DNA of 64,000 bases. It comes from Favolaschia claudopus. Lineage: Eukaryota; Basidiomycota; Agaricomycetes; Agaricales; Mycenaceae. The position numbers and the translations under genes are program-made. The notes below the pieces were generated by a model. That model was not told the origin of the DNA. It made no database searches and worked only from the letters and a program-made list of their open reading frames with translations. The DNA lies in the NCBI GenBank assembly GCA_037176885.1, contig JAWWNJ010000091.1, positions 744,001 through 808,000 of the forward strand, given 5' to 3'. Of the stretch, positions 34,166 to 46,017 are shown piece after piece; the first letter of the stretch is position 1; each line of letters opens with the position of its first letter.

Positions 34166-35788
34166 CTAGACCTGCCCGGGCTGCGGCCGACTAGGGGGCA
34201 CAGGCCAGCTCTCCCTCAGGGCGTTATCGGTGACATCGGTGTATGCTGAGACCTCGCTGATCATGCTTGGCTGCATGCTCGCCACTCTCAACCGCTCCTC
34301 AACGTCCTCGCCCGTCGTGCCAAGCGCAGCAATAAGCGACTGCATGGCGCGGTCGTGGCTGTCCTTGGAGTTGTGAGCCGATCCGTGGTATGAGAAGGAA
34401 GGCATCGTCGGCGCGCTCGTCGGGTCATAAGGAGCAGGGTCGCTGAAGGGGTTGATTGAAGATGGGTAGTGACCGCCGAAGTTGACGGCAGTCACAGTGG
34501 CCATGCTGCCCGTACTGCTCCGCGAGCTCGGCGGCAGGATCTCACGACCCTTTCCCTTCTCTTCGCGGGTGTACGCAAGAGCGGGTGGCGCTGGCATGGG
34601 GTACGCATCGGCGTCTTCGAGTGTGGGCGAGGCCGCGCGAGAACTGGCGCGAGATCGCGACATGGAGCGCGAAGTAGAACGGGTCGAGTGTGTGGACATT
34701 CGGGCACCGAAGAACGGGTTGTGGTTGCTCTTTCGGCGGGGCAGGCCGTTGATTGTCGTGGTGGGGTCGACGATAGATGAGGCGCGGCCGCGACGCTGCT
34801 CGGAGTCTTCCGTGTCAGCGTTCTCAACCTGAGCGGAATGCTCAAAGTGCATGACCTCGGCGGACTCCCAGTGGTGTGGCTCGGAAGAGGTGAGCTTGGG
34901 CGTGGGCAGGGCAAGGTCAACGCCGGGGGTCATACCGCCAGCATTGGAGTTGAGAGAAAGGAATGAGTCCCGACCGACGGTGTCGCTGTCCCACGAGATA
35001 GGAGGAACGGCTTCGACGCGGGCAAGGAAGGGGCGTGGCTGAGCGAGCTCAGCGCCCGTGTCCTCTTCCATAGCAAGCTTCTCGGCCAGGCCAGGGTGGT
35101 ACTGGGCAAATGGATGATCAAAGGCGGCGATAGGGGGGAGATTGGGGTGGTCCGATTCGAGTGTGCCGCCAACGGTGTAAGTTGTGCGCATGCTAGGCGT
35201 CTTCTTGAACATGGTGAGCTTCTCCATAGGCCCGACGCTGACAACGCCGTTTTTGGTGCGCATATTGCCATCCTTGCCTTCCCACTTGTCTTCCTCCATT
35301 TCATCAAGTTTTCCCCATGCGCGCTCCTTGTCGACGGGGGCTCTGCGAGCGTTTGAGGGGGAACGGGGACGGGGTTTTGTGCCACGGCGGTAAAGCCAAA
35401 GACCAACCAGAATGATGATGATGGCACCCGCGAGGGCACCAAGACAGGCGCCGATGACGGTTGTCATCGAGATCTCGCCCGACGAGCTGGAAACTGGTGA
35501 CCCGGAGGGTTGGTTATTGAGATTTGCATTTGCGTTTGCAGAGTCAGCATCTGCGGTAGAAGATGGTTTGGGAGAGGTAAGAGTAGCTGTAACTAGCTCT
35601 GAAAATTTAATATTGTCTGTGTTTGCGTTGGGTAGACCTGTCGCAGCGGTATTGAAGACGAGCGAGTTGGCTATCTCTGTCGCTTCTTGGGCGACAGTGG
35701 CGTCAGTTAGCCCCTCGGCGGTGGGGGTATCGAATTCATCACGGCGAGCGAGAACGCGGCGATGAGCTGGGTGTTGGCGGTGGGCCAT
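34166..35788 (-). CDS. Single-pass membrane protein with Ser/Thr-rich outer part
   Basis: One exon of 540 residues starting MAHRQHPAHRRVLARRDEFD. The first ~105 residues are rich in Ala, Thr, Ser and Asn and look extracytoplasmic, with no clear N-terminal signal peptide. One membrane helix follows (IGACLGALAGAIIIILVGLW) and ends in a basic stop-transfer cluster (YRRGTKPRPR). The remaining ~400 residues are a disordered, Ser/Pro-rich cytoplasmic tail with Arg/Ser clusters (STRSTSRSMSRSRASSRAAS). The plan recalls Mid2/Wsc-like wall-stress sensors or mushroom mid2-like proteins, but no Cys-rich WSC domain is present. Function unassigned. Confidence 0.8.
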   Translation of the reverse strand: MAHRQHPAHRRVLARRDEFDTPTAEGLTDATVAQEATEIANSLVFNTAATGLPNANTDNIKFSELVTATLTSPKPSSTADADSANANANLNNQPSGSPVSSSSGEISMTTVIGACLGALAGAIIIILVGLWLYRRGTKPRPRSPSNARRAPVDKERAWGKLDEMEEDKWEGKDGNMRTKNGVVSVGPMEKLTMFKKTPSMRTTYTVGGTLESDHPNLPPIAAFDHPFAQYHPGLAEKLAMEEDTGAELAQPRPFLARVEAVPPISWDSDTVGRDSFLSLNSNAGGMTPGVDLALPTPKLTSSEPHHWESAEVMHFEHSAQVENADTEDSEQRRGRASSIVDPTTTINGLPRRKSNHNPFFGARMSTHSTRSTSRSMSRSRASSRAASPTLEDADAYPMPAPPALAYTREEKGKGREILPPSSRSSTGSMATVTAVNFGGHYPSSINPFSDPAPYDPTSAPTMPSFSYHGSAHNSKDSHDRAMQSLIAALGTTGEDVEERLRVASMQPSMISEVSAYTDVTDNALRESWPVPPSRPQPGQV

Positions 35789-36387
35789 GGCGGAACAATG
35801 AACGAGGGGGGTAAAGAGTGTCGGGGTGAGCGGTTAGCTGGCGGTATATAGGGTTACAAGTCTCCTCAAATGCTCATGTCTGAGAGACACAGCTCAGCAC
35901 CGTGCTCAACGAGAGGAACAATATGGACGCACCAGCGTGACGGCGACGGCGAGAGAGAGTCAATGGGCTCGCTGGCGTCGCGGCTGAGAGAGATCAAGGG
36001 AAACAAGGTAAATGTCTCCGATGAAACCACACAACGCCGGCATCTGCCGCGGCTGTTCCCATCACCCCGCCAATCGCTTAACGGGCCGTTGACCCCCAAC
36101 GCTGCTCGTGGTTGGGGCCTCGTACGATGCCCCGACCGCGTTTTATAGGACAAAATGTACTCGCAAGATTTTTATGTGATATACATACGCCGCCGCTAAC
36201 GTCCATGAGCAACATCGACTCTCTCTTTCCCCGGCTTAGTTTACCCGCCCTGCCCGTCAAAAGTCACGTCTGGAGTGTCAGATCTTGGCCGCTAACGCGA
36301 CTGCTGGCCTGAAACCGAGACGGCGATGATGGCGGTCGGAAAGACTTGAGATGCCTCAGGAATGTAACCGCAATGTTGTATACACAA
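35789..36387. other. Intergenic, promoter of the membrane-protein gene
   Basis: About 600 bp without a supported gene. A GTATATAGGG string at about 35842-35851 lies on the upstream side of the minus-strand membrane-protein gene, but its TATA-like part cannot be assigned with confidence. Confidence 0.4.
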
Positions 36388-37616
36388 TTACACAGAGAGG
36401 GCATCCTCCACCTCCGCCTTGATGCTGTAGAGCATGTCTTGTGTATTCATCGCTGGTTTCCAACCAATGTTGATTCCTCGGAATGCGCGACATCGAGAAT
36501 TGCTCCCAAGGCTTGTGCCGTTGGGGAAATATAAACGTATTTCCTCGTCAGTGAATGTCGTTGGTACAGAGGTTCCCTTGCCCATGCCGGAGAGGATTTT
36601 GGCTATGGCTTCCCCGACTTGATACAGAGTATGTTCGCCGTGTTCTGCGAAATAGAATCCGGCGCGACCATGCGCAAAGTCGGTGGGAGGAGATTTTTCG
36701 GCCACAAGATCGAAGATACGGATGTAAAGATTAGCAACATCGTCGATGTGCACATTTCCCCAGACGTTTTTACCCTGACCGACCATGCCTCCTTGGCCGC
36801 GCTTCAGGCTCACATCGACCAGTCTTGGAATTTGCTGAGAGCGGTGATTCTGGAGGCCGGCTTCTACCAGAGGTCCAGATGCAAAGCCATATATCGTCGA
36901 TGGTAGGATGTTATATGTCTTCACATACCCTGACCAATACCGATGAAGCAATGCGAACAATCCACCAAAGAGTGCAAACCTTCAGAGTCTCCTTCAACCA
37001 AAGCAAGGTCCACATCGCGATGTGGCTGGCTCGCTGGTAGCGTCTCGAGTTGCGGGATATCAAGGTCGGAATAGACGGGTTGCGATGAATGCATCCCGTC
37101 GGCAGTATCACTCAAGACACCTGGTGCAGAGATCATCGTCCTTTGACGAAAAGCCCCCGCAGTATATGCTTACCTGTGCCAGACTAGAGGGCGCAGCATT
37201 AGGATGCATATTGAAGCTCCGAATTCAAAAACAGACAGTGTGGATGAGGATTGGAGAGCCTCCAGAAGAGTGTTTGTCTCGAAGTCCATCTAAGATAGCC
37301 TTTGCAGCAGGCAGATCGTCCGCATCCGCCTGAAAGCGCGTCGTAAAATTGGGTGCAAGTCGTGAAAGATCCAACGAACACAAGCAAACACCACGTCCGA
37401 GTTGGATGCAAGTTTCCTCAGGAGGTCCAAATCACTATAAGATCCCACAACCGCTGAGAAATTTTGCCCAAAAATGCGGTTGAAAGTGGCAGCCTTTTCT
37501 TCGGAGCGTACTAAAATGGTGATATCGAAAGTATGTTGCAATGGGTGCGCCAAAAGACGCGTAAGAACCGCGCCTCCAATGTATCCAGTTGCGCCAGTGA
37601 GGAACAATCGCGGCAT
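36388..37616 (-). CDS. NAD(P)-dependent epimerase/dehydratase-like protein (extended SDR)
   Basis: Rossmann-fold oxidoreductase of the extended short-chain dehydrogenase type. Start at 37616 gives MPRLFLTGATGYIGGAVLTR with the TGxxGxxG dinucleotide motif, followed by ITILVRSEEKA and SDVVFAC. After splicing, GSPILIHTSGTG, then YNILPSTIYGFASGPLVEAG and GKNVWGNVHIDDVANLYIRI follow, which is the conserved C-terminal NAD-epimerase segment. Five exons with short introns. The classical YxxxK pair is not obvious; the region after SGTG reads VLSDTADG, as in NmrA-like or reductase members that have lost it. Substrate unknown. Its 5' end lies 181 bp from the divergent GH79 gene. Confidence 0.85.
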
Positions 37617-37797
37617 GGGGGAACTGGCCAAGTTTGAGTTTGCAGAAGCGGCCGGTCCGGAGATTCCGCGTCATCTGTCTCTCGTCTCTTCTCGACTTCC
37701 GTCGCGTCCTGGCGCAAGTCACAAGGACTCGTTTGCATTCTATTCAACAGAATTCTATTTAACATGGGCATCCGTAACCTGCAGCGCCAACTTCACC

Positions 37798-39933
37798 ATG
37801 CTTCTCCGACTCGCAATCCCGATGTTGTCTGCTGTTCAAGGCATTCTTGCTGCCGATGCCCCAGCAACCTTGGTCCTCCATGGACCGCCATCGCTGCCTT
37901 TCAGCGCCTCGTCTCCTCTACATCCATCTCTGGCTAGTTTCAGCTTAGAGACCGCCTTTTTCATCGAATTTTTGGGGAACACCACGGATCCGAATACGCT
38001 TACAATGAACTTGCTGCAAAATTTGAAAGATCGCACAGGGACTCCTGCTGAAATTCGAATCGGTGGTATCACTGCGGATTCTACATATTGGGATGCGTCT
38101 CTTGATACTGCGCTCTCCAATTTCATCGTGAATGGAACTGTGCTCGTCAACACTACTATCGGCCCTCAGTTTTGGACGGCCGCGAAAACTCTTCTGCCTC
38201 GAGGCACCAAGATAACTATGAATTTGGTAATATCGACATAAATTCGTGTATCGCCCCGCTCAATGCTGCCAGGATCTGAACGACTTCAACTTCACTGGAG
38301 CCCTGACCGTTGCTGAATCTGCACTGGAAGGGCTGAATCCGGGTCAATTAGTGGCTTTCGAGAGTGAGGGGACTCTTCTTCCTTTCTTTATTTGTGCTCA
38401 ACTGGTTGGAATAAGTTGGGAACGAACCTGATCAATACTCTCCTCCTCTGACGCCACAGACCTACAACGCGGTTTGGGAGGTTCGGGGTTTCTTAATCTG
38501 AACTTCCGAAATAAAATTCATTTCCTCATAAAGCCCTGGTCGAAAAACATCTCCGATACGCTGCATTTCAAGGCACCCATGTTCCAGATCGGTGCTACCG
38601 CCATTGATCCCCTATGGCCTTACGATGCGCCTGGAGCGAGTTCCGCATTGGACTGTAAGAGTGCTTTGGCAGATGGGGCAAATGCCGACGGTACTGTCAA
38701 GTCCTGCAGTGAGGCACGACAATCATCTATACTGGTGCAGAAGCCCAGCTCATATCGTATTAGCACACATATCAATACAGTGTTTGCGATGCTCCAAGGT
38801 ATGCCTCTTAACATGCTCATGCAGAGGTTTGGGTTTAACTTCGGGCATCCCGATAGGATTCCGATTGCCACTCTGCCTAATCTAGTACGTTCATTTCTGC
38901 TTGGCTGACATTCCGCCTAAACCTTCTCAGGTCAACCATACTCGACTGGCTGTGTGAGGCCGTTACATGTCGACCCGATCCGCCGCTCAATCCTTCATGT
39001 TCTAGTTACCTTGACTTGTGGCAGCCACGCATCCAGGCTGTTCGCGCGCAACTTGGTCCCGACTCGTTCGTCATCGGGGAATATAATTCTGTTTCTTGCT
39101 CTGGGAAGGCTGGCGTATCCGATACTTTCGGTCAAGCTCTTTGGCTTTTGGATACTACCTTCTACGCTGGTAAGGTTCTTAGCTTGAGTCTCGGGTTCCA
39201 ACTTATCGATGTTAATAGCGTCTCTCAACGTTTCACGGTATGTCTGCCCCTCGCACGTTGGATGACCACCAATCGACCTTTCAGCCTGTACATACATCAA
39301 GGAGGGCCATTGGCCTTACAATCTTCTACCCAGCTCAATCACGGCGGTTTGTCGAGATATGACTTATGGTTCGTAGCTCGTGAAGGTCTCGTGTCAATAT
39401 GCTGAACATATATCCCCAGGTATCCAGTGGACGCGTTGAACGGCGAAAAACAAGTCTTCCCGTCATATTCCGCGTACCTCTTCATCACCGAGACTCTCGG
39501 CCATTCCAAAACTCTACGCATTGCCAATCTATGGCCCGGAAGAATTTCCAATGGCTCAACGGTCACTACTGCAGGCGGAGACTTCAGCGCCGGCCAGAGT
39601 GTTGTTTATGGATTCTGGGAGGATTCTGCCCAAGAATATCCTTCGAAAATCGCGCTACTCAACCTTCAAATATTCAACCAAACGCAACCAGGACCGCGGC
39701 CAACCACGACGTTCGATATATCGGCTTTCTTACCCCCAAGGCATAAATCTGTGAACGTGAAGCGGCTCGAAGCTCCTGGTGCCGATGTTACCTTCGGGAA
39801 TCAGACGACCTGGGCGGGACAGACGTTCGCGCTGGATTCTAATGGTCTGGCCAAAGGAAAACATAGAGAAGAGACTATTCGTGGGGGGAAGATCGTAGTT
39901 GAAGCTTCGAGTGCAGTTTTGGTTACTTTGTAA
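37798..39933 (+). CDS. GH79 family glycoside hydrolase (beta-glucuronidase-like), possibly frameshifted
   Basis: Secreted retaining glycosidase of the heparanase/beta-glucuronidase family. A signal peptide (MLLRLAIPMLSAVQGILA) starts at 37798. The barrel contains EIRIGGITADSTYW, the acid/base motif EIGNEPDQYSPPLT (after an intron ending at about 38451) and the candidate nucleophile in FVIGEYNSVSCSG. GQALWLLDTTFYA and a C-terminal beta-sandwich exon (from about 39420 to 39933) follow. Many short introns. One junction is suspicious: TVKSC (about 38694-38708) and the next recognisable exon, HTYQYSVCDAPR (from 38764), can only be joined with a two-base shift or with a weak donor that removes VKSC. 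This could be a real lesion, an assembly error or an unusual intron. Confidence 0.75.
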
Positions 39934-40178
39934 CATCATAACCAAATATTTTGTGAGCTGCCCCATCAGCGGTCGCGGGACATGTACGACCAAGGTTCCA
40001 TAGTTTGCTCACGTCCAGTTCAAGTACAGTACTAGTTTTGTCTCTGTGTTATAAGCAGGGTATGATTGGCTGGCCGATGCCGGTGCCCGATGCATGTGAT
40101 TGAGTCCCCGAAATTGACTTCCGAGATCTCGAGAACTTCGCGTCTTTCAACCGTACCAAAACCTACTTTCTTTCGAAT

Positions 40179-42780
40179 ATGGCTTCCACGAAACAGTTTA
40201 CCGCGGAGGAGGTGTCTAAACACAACAGAGAGGGCGATCTGGTACGCGCTTTTCTACTCAAATTGACCTTAACTCATGAAGAGAATTTAATATCGTAGTG
40301 GATTATAGTCGACTCGAAAGTCTTTGACCTCAGCAAATTCGCTGGCATGCACCCGGGAGGGCTCTCTGTCTTATTGGACGAAGACATTGGTAAGCCCAAT
40401 CCGAAAGCTCGAATGGCGCATCAAACTCAAATTCTTCAACAGCTGGCCAGGATGCTACGGAGGCCTTCTTCGGACTTCACAGGCACGAAGTGCTCCTTAA
40501 GCCTCAATACGCACGTCTCCAGATTGGTACAATTGCTGGCGAGAAACAGACCATCTTCCCCCGCGAAATCGGCGCTTTGAGCAACGTTCCGTACGCCGAG
40601 CCCACTTGGTTGAACCCCGGGTTCCACAGCCCCTACTACACGGAGGTTTGTGCACAGTATCACTAACTGGCGCCAATATAACTCTCGCCGGCAGGGTCAC
40701 CGTCGCTTCCAGACTGCTTTGCGCAAATTCGTCGAGGAAGAAATAGGTCCGGATTCTAATGCGCGTGAGGAGGATGGTAAACGTCCCTCGCAATCGGTGT
40801 TCGATGCCATGGCTCGTGTACGCCATTCATCATTATTCATCAACAAGTACGCTCATCTTCTGCAAGACGAACATCATAGCTATGCGCTTGGGACCTGGCC
40901 GTCATTTGAAAGGTCGTGTCCTCATGGACGGGCTTGTTAAACCTGAGGAGGTATGGAGTCAAGCCCTTTCCGTTGCTAACCGCCTCGCTGACAATTTCCA
41001 CAGTTCGATTACTTCCATGAGTTGATCATGGCCCAAGAGGGTGCTCGCTTGCATGGACGGTGGGTCGTCTACTTTCTAGTTCCGATCTCCCGTTAACTGT
41101 ATTTGTTGTAGCGGTTACATTGACGGACTTGGTATCCTTGTTTATTTGTCTCGCATTCCACGTTACAACTGAGATTGGTTTTGTATAGGCGGAGGAACGT
41201 ACATCGGCCTTCCCCCGATCATGAACTTCGGTCAACCTGCAGTCCGTGATAGAATCCTCGAGGAAGTCTTTTCAGGGAAGAAACATGTGTGCCTCGCAAT
41301 CACGGAAGCCTTTGCGGGCTCAGATGTAGGCAAGTACAGTCTATCTCGGTAAATACACGAAGAGACTGATTCCGTGATCTCAGCTGGCTTGAAGACTTTT
41401 GCTAAGAAGACCGATAAAGGTTGGGTCGTGACGGGAACCAAGGCTAGCCTATCTTATCTCTTCGCTCACATGTCGCTAATTGAGAGTTCAGAAATGGATC
41501 ACTGGAGGGCAAGTGTTCATTACCTTCGCACAATTCCCCAGCATAACGTCTCTTTCTCGGCTTATTCCAGATGCATGGTAAGTTTTTTCTCGCTTCTATT
41601 ATATAGGCATACAAATCTCACTCATTCCGCAGGCCGACTACTTCACCGTTGGCTGCAGAAGTGAAAATGGGATGGTTGTTCTTGTAATTCCCCGTGGAGA
41701 AGGCATCGAGACGAAACCTATCAAGACCAGCTACAGCTCAACTGCAGGCAAGTATGCTCACTGCTACGGGGACAGCGGCAGCTTATCATCTGTTCAGGAA
41801 CTGCATACATCACGTTCGATAACGTTCTTGTGCCATTCGAGAACACTCTTGGTGAAGATGGTGATGGGCTTCGAGTTATTTTGAGGTACGCATGCTGGTT
41901 TGAATGTCGGGACAAGATCATTTTTGATGACGTGACACCACTCTCTAGCAACTTCAACCATGAGAGGCAAGCAACGTGGCCCAGATAAATAGTTCCATCG
42001 CTCATCTGCCGTGTAGGTGGGGAATGACTTGCAACAGCGTCTCTGGTCAACGGGCGATCGTTGAGGAGTGTTTGAAGTAAGAATAGTCGATTTCACAACT
42101 TCCGATCTCATCACATTGTTCCGAACAGGTGGGCATCCCAGAGGAAGGTGTTCGGAAAGCCTTTGGTGTCGCAGCCAGTCATTCGAGCCAAACTTGCAGG
42201 TCAGAATTACTGCTCGCGGGTTCATGCTCGTACTGACTTGGACAGCCATGATATCCCGTGTTGAGAGCGCGCAGGCTTGGTACGATATTCCGTTCTTGAC
42301 CGTTCTCCTCGCTCATCGTCCCCCAGGTTGGAAAACGTCACCTATCAAATGTGCCATATGAGTTCAGTCCTGATTTTTCCAAGCCACTTGAAACTGACTT
42401 CCTTCAGACTATAAGCAGCAGTCGACTCATTTGGCAGGCCAAATCGCGTTCGCCAAGATGTATGCGACTAAAACGGCTCAAGAGACTGCGACCGACGCCG
42501 TCCAGGTCGGTCTCAAGTTGTCTGATGGCTGGCCTCACTCATTATCATCGCCATCTAGATTTTTGGTGGTCGTGGAATTACAAAAAGCGGTCTCGGGAAA
42601 AATATTGAGCACTGTACGACATTTCTATGGCTGACACTCATCCAATCCTGACCTGCCCTTTGATTGCTAGATCACCGAACCGTTCCCTTCGACAGTGTTT
42701 TGGGTGGCGCGGAAGATGTGCTCGGGGATCTCGGTGTTCGTCAAGCCATGCGCAAAATGCCGAAGAATTCGCGTCTGTAA
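40179..42780 (+). CDS. Cytochrome b5-acyl-CoA dehydrogenase fusion, copy 3 (PTS1 SRL)
   Basis: About 515 residues. Start at 40179 (MASTKQFTAEEVSKHNREGD). The b5 domain is at residues 1-80, with heme ligand candidates in MHPGG (about 39) and FFGLHR (about 64). The acyl-CoA dehydrogenase part spans about 120-510: NIIAMRLGPGRHLKG, LAITEAFAGSDVAG, TKKWITGGMHADYFTVGC, then NFNHERW with Glu near 361, and RKVFGKPLV. GRGITKSGLGKNIEHYHR follows, with LGGAEDVL near 490 where most family members have the catalytic Glu. It ends in NSRL, a PTS1 variant. Over a dozen exons with short introns. It lies on the far side of the regulator/GH79 block from copies 1 and 2, but is clearly their paralogue. Confidence 0.9.
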
Positions 42781-43194
42781 GCTCGGTCGCGCGACAGGTT
42801 ACCCCGCATCCACCCGCCAAGTCATAACATTCGCACATTCGAAGCGGTTCTTACTTGTCAGATACTTAAGCAACTATTTATTACTTTGCAAGGAGTCGTC
42901 AGGTCACACAAAGGGGAGCGTCAAATGGCTACAAAAACGAAGGGCCTTGTCAATTGCAACGACAGGCGCCAGATCATTGAGTTCCTGATGAATGGTAATG
43001 AAAGACAACGTTCAAATAATTGGCAGAGAACAATGGATCCCAAAGCTTGACCCGAGTTCAACATTCAACCACGACAATGGTTTTGAAAGGAGAAAAAAAT
43101 CCATTGAAGTAACATTACGTAGTAGGAGTATAGTTGACCACGTTTAATAAAACGCAAGAAATTGCGCACAAATGCCTGCAGTAGTTTGCATTCA
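42781..43194. other. Intergenic between convergent genes
   Basis: About 410 bp, no coding exon supported; contains the 3' ends of b5-ACAD copy 3 and the double dehydrogenase gene. Confidence 0.5.
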
Positions 43195-46017
43195 TTATAG
43201 CTTCGCTTTGACATCATCCCCGTTGTTGCCGAAGTTGGCTACCATCTGAACAGCGGCAGATGAGCACAGAGAATCCAAAAGAAAACACAAATGCAACTGA
43301 CCTGCTCGAGTGCTTCCGAAGTCGTAAGAGGGTGTGTGGCCCGACCGTCGTCTGAGTAGTACATTCATTGAAGCACGAAAAATAGAGAAACGCCGGCAAA
43401 CTCACCGAAGCTGGTAATACTCTTCCACTTGGCCACAACATCTTCAGGTGTGTACGGTTTCTTGGAAGGGAAGCTGTAGCCACCCGATCGTTGCCATCTC
43501 GTTTGAGCAGCAAATCCGCCGGCAACTTCAAACAAGCTGCCCGAAGTTTCTGAGTTGTCTGCTCTGGTGTTAACGCAAGTTCATTGCAGCATTTAGTTTG
43601 ATCACACCTTCGCTAGTCAGATAGCCAACAATAGGTGCGACGAAATCAGGCTAGTAGCCGGTGAGTCCACAATCAAGGCTTGAAAAGTAGATCCATACCT
43701 TCATGTTGTTCAACATTTCTTGCGTCCTGAAAGGCGTGAATTACCAAGACAACCGCATTTAAAGAAGGGCCATACCATACGGTGGCCGTCATAGCCGTCC
43801 CTGCCATAGGCGCGATCGCATTGGCCAGAATATTATATTTCTTGCCCTCAATGGCGAGCGTACGTGTGAAGCCGATGAGTCCCGCCTTTGCTGTGCTGTA
43901 CTATAACACGCTAAGCATTTGAGGACGAGTGGGTGAGAGAGACTCACGTTGGCTTGGCCAAAATTACCATCTTTCGAAAACAGAAATCAGTATGCGCAAT
44001 TCGGAGACAAGAATTCCCACTAACAGATACCAACTGGCGAGGCGGTCGTCAGAATGCGGCCGTACTTTTGTTGCTGGAAGATGGGCCAAACAGCTTTAGC
44101 ACACTGTGGGGACTGATTAGCTGCGTTCGGCTAAGATATAATCGATTTACCTTGTAGGTAGCCCTGAAGATATACGTTAAGAAAGACGACGAATTTGTAT
44201 GAGAGGCTGGCGTACCGAAGATGAATTTGAACGACGAGATCCCAATCTTGCTCTGTCATCGACTGGAAAGATTTATCCCGCAGAATTCCCGCATTGGCGA
44301 TTAGTACATGAACGCCTCCAAACTTTTCTACCGCAGCTTTCACGATAGTTTCACCCTCCTCAGCAGAGCAAACGACCGCGGTAGCCTTGCCTCCAGCTAT
44401 GCGGTGAAGAGTCAATGAGGAATTCGGAGAAAATGTAACATTGTTTCCACCTTTGACAATCTCATCGACAACCGAGTTGGCGCCCTTGTCGTTTACATCG
44501 TTGATCACCACGTTGGCACCGAGTTTGGCGTACATAAGGGCATATGTACGACCTAGGCCAGCGCCTGCTCCAGTAACAATGACGGTCTTTCCATCAAACC
44601 GAACCTCAGGGGAGGATTGGGCATTAGATGGCAACTTGGTAGCAGTAGCGAGAATCCCCTGCGCAAAAGAAGTAAATGGGCTGGCGGTGATTGTCTGGGA
44701 AAAGCCGTACCTTGAAGTCGTAATCGTGGTAATTTTTTGCGCTACTAATACTATCAGCAAGGCCCGCTATCCAAGCTGAGAAGGGTACGCACTAAGATGG
44801 TTTGCTGAAGTCTGTCACGGCCGACCACTTCTCTTTAACCTACGATTGAAGACAAGATCAATTCTGGGTTACCGGCAATCCGAGTATGACCTACAGCAGA
44901 CGGTGTGAAGCTGGAGTCAGTTTTGAAGATGGCGCCGCCACTCCGTTCCCATCGAATCTCAGCTACGAATCCAGCGCCAACTTCAAATGCCTTGCCTGAA
45001 GCATCGGGACCGTCGGGATGGCAGACTGCGAGCACAAAAGGCGCGACAAGGTCAGGCTGGAGAATACAGTCAAAATTGGACGTCATATGTCGTCGAGAGT
45101 TTTACCTGCAGATTCGCCAGCATTTCTGGAGGCATGATCGTCTCCGTCATGGGGGAAGCCGCAATCTAAAGCTGCTTTAGAGAAAACACCCTCCGTAAAT
45201 GAAGCCTACGTACGGGGGCAATAACTGTAGATTTGATGCCGTATTTAGCACCTTCTATGGCGATTGTTTTGGTGAAGCCAACGAGAGCCATCTTTGCGGC
45301 GCTGTAGTTCGCCTGACCAAAGTTTCCTGAAGCATATTCAGATATTGACCAATTAGCAGATAAAAAATACACATACCATACAGCCCAGCAGCGCTAGCGG
45401 TATTGAGAACGCGACCGAATTTCTGCTTGCGGAAATGGGGCCATGCGGCCTTTGTGCAGGCAAAAGCAGCTTTCAGATGGACCTCCATAATTTGATCCCA
45501 CTCCTTGTCCGACATATTCTTGAACCTGGCTCAACGATATCAACAATGTAACTGACGCAGAAAAAGAAGCTCACCCCTTGTCCCTGAGAATTCCAGCATT
45601 GTTGATGAGGATGGTAACCCCTCCGAACGCGTCGAGAGCGCTTTTTATGACTGGCAAAGACTTAGCGGGGTGTGTTCCAGTGAGAGACTGTTGAAACAAA
45701 CCGGCTTCTCCATCCGTAGCAGAAGAAGAGTTCGATACCGCCTTTCCACCAGCTTGAAGAACCACCGTCACGTTCCAGCTTGAAAACCTTTTGCGACCAA
45801 AGCTTACCCTTGACAATCTGGTCCACCACTTTTTGTGCAGCTTCAGGATTGAAATCGTTCACAACAACATTCGCGCCGCGCGAAGCAAACAGGAGTGAGT
45901 AGCTGGGCGAGAAGTCATTCTATGCGTTCCCGAAATAAGGAGGGAGACAAACGTTCTACCGAGGCCGCCACCGGCGCCAGTGATAACGACTGTCTGGCCT
46001 TTGAAGGAAAGAGACAT
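43195..46017 (-). CDS. Double short-chain dehydrogenase, (3R)-hydroxyacyl-CoA dehydrogenase half of Fox2/MFE-2 (PTS1 AKL)
   Basis: Oxidises (3R)-hydroxyacyl-CoA to 3-ketoacyl-CoA with NAD+ in peroxisomes. Domain A starts at 46017 ([20 protein letters not shown]) and has the cofactor motif, [11 protein letters not shown], and the catalytic YxxxK in [10 protein letters not shown] linker follows that includes [20 protein letters not shown]. Domain B repeats the plan with [31 protein letters not shown] and [15 protein letters not shown]. The protein ends in DDVKAKL, a PTS1. The tandem SDR arrangement is that of fungal Fox2, but the hydratase 2 domain normally fused at the C-terminus is absent; it is encoded by the divergent gene at 46400. 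About fifteen exons; the linker exons near 44760-44830 are the least certain. Confidence 0.9.

Noticed and set aside
35096..35765. Plus-strand frames opposite the single-pass membrane protein gene
   Set aside because: Shadows of the intact 540-codon minus-strand frame, caused by its GC-rich third positions.
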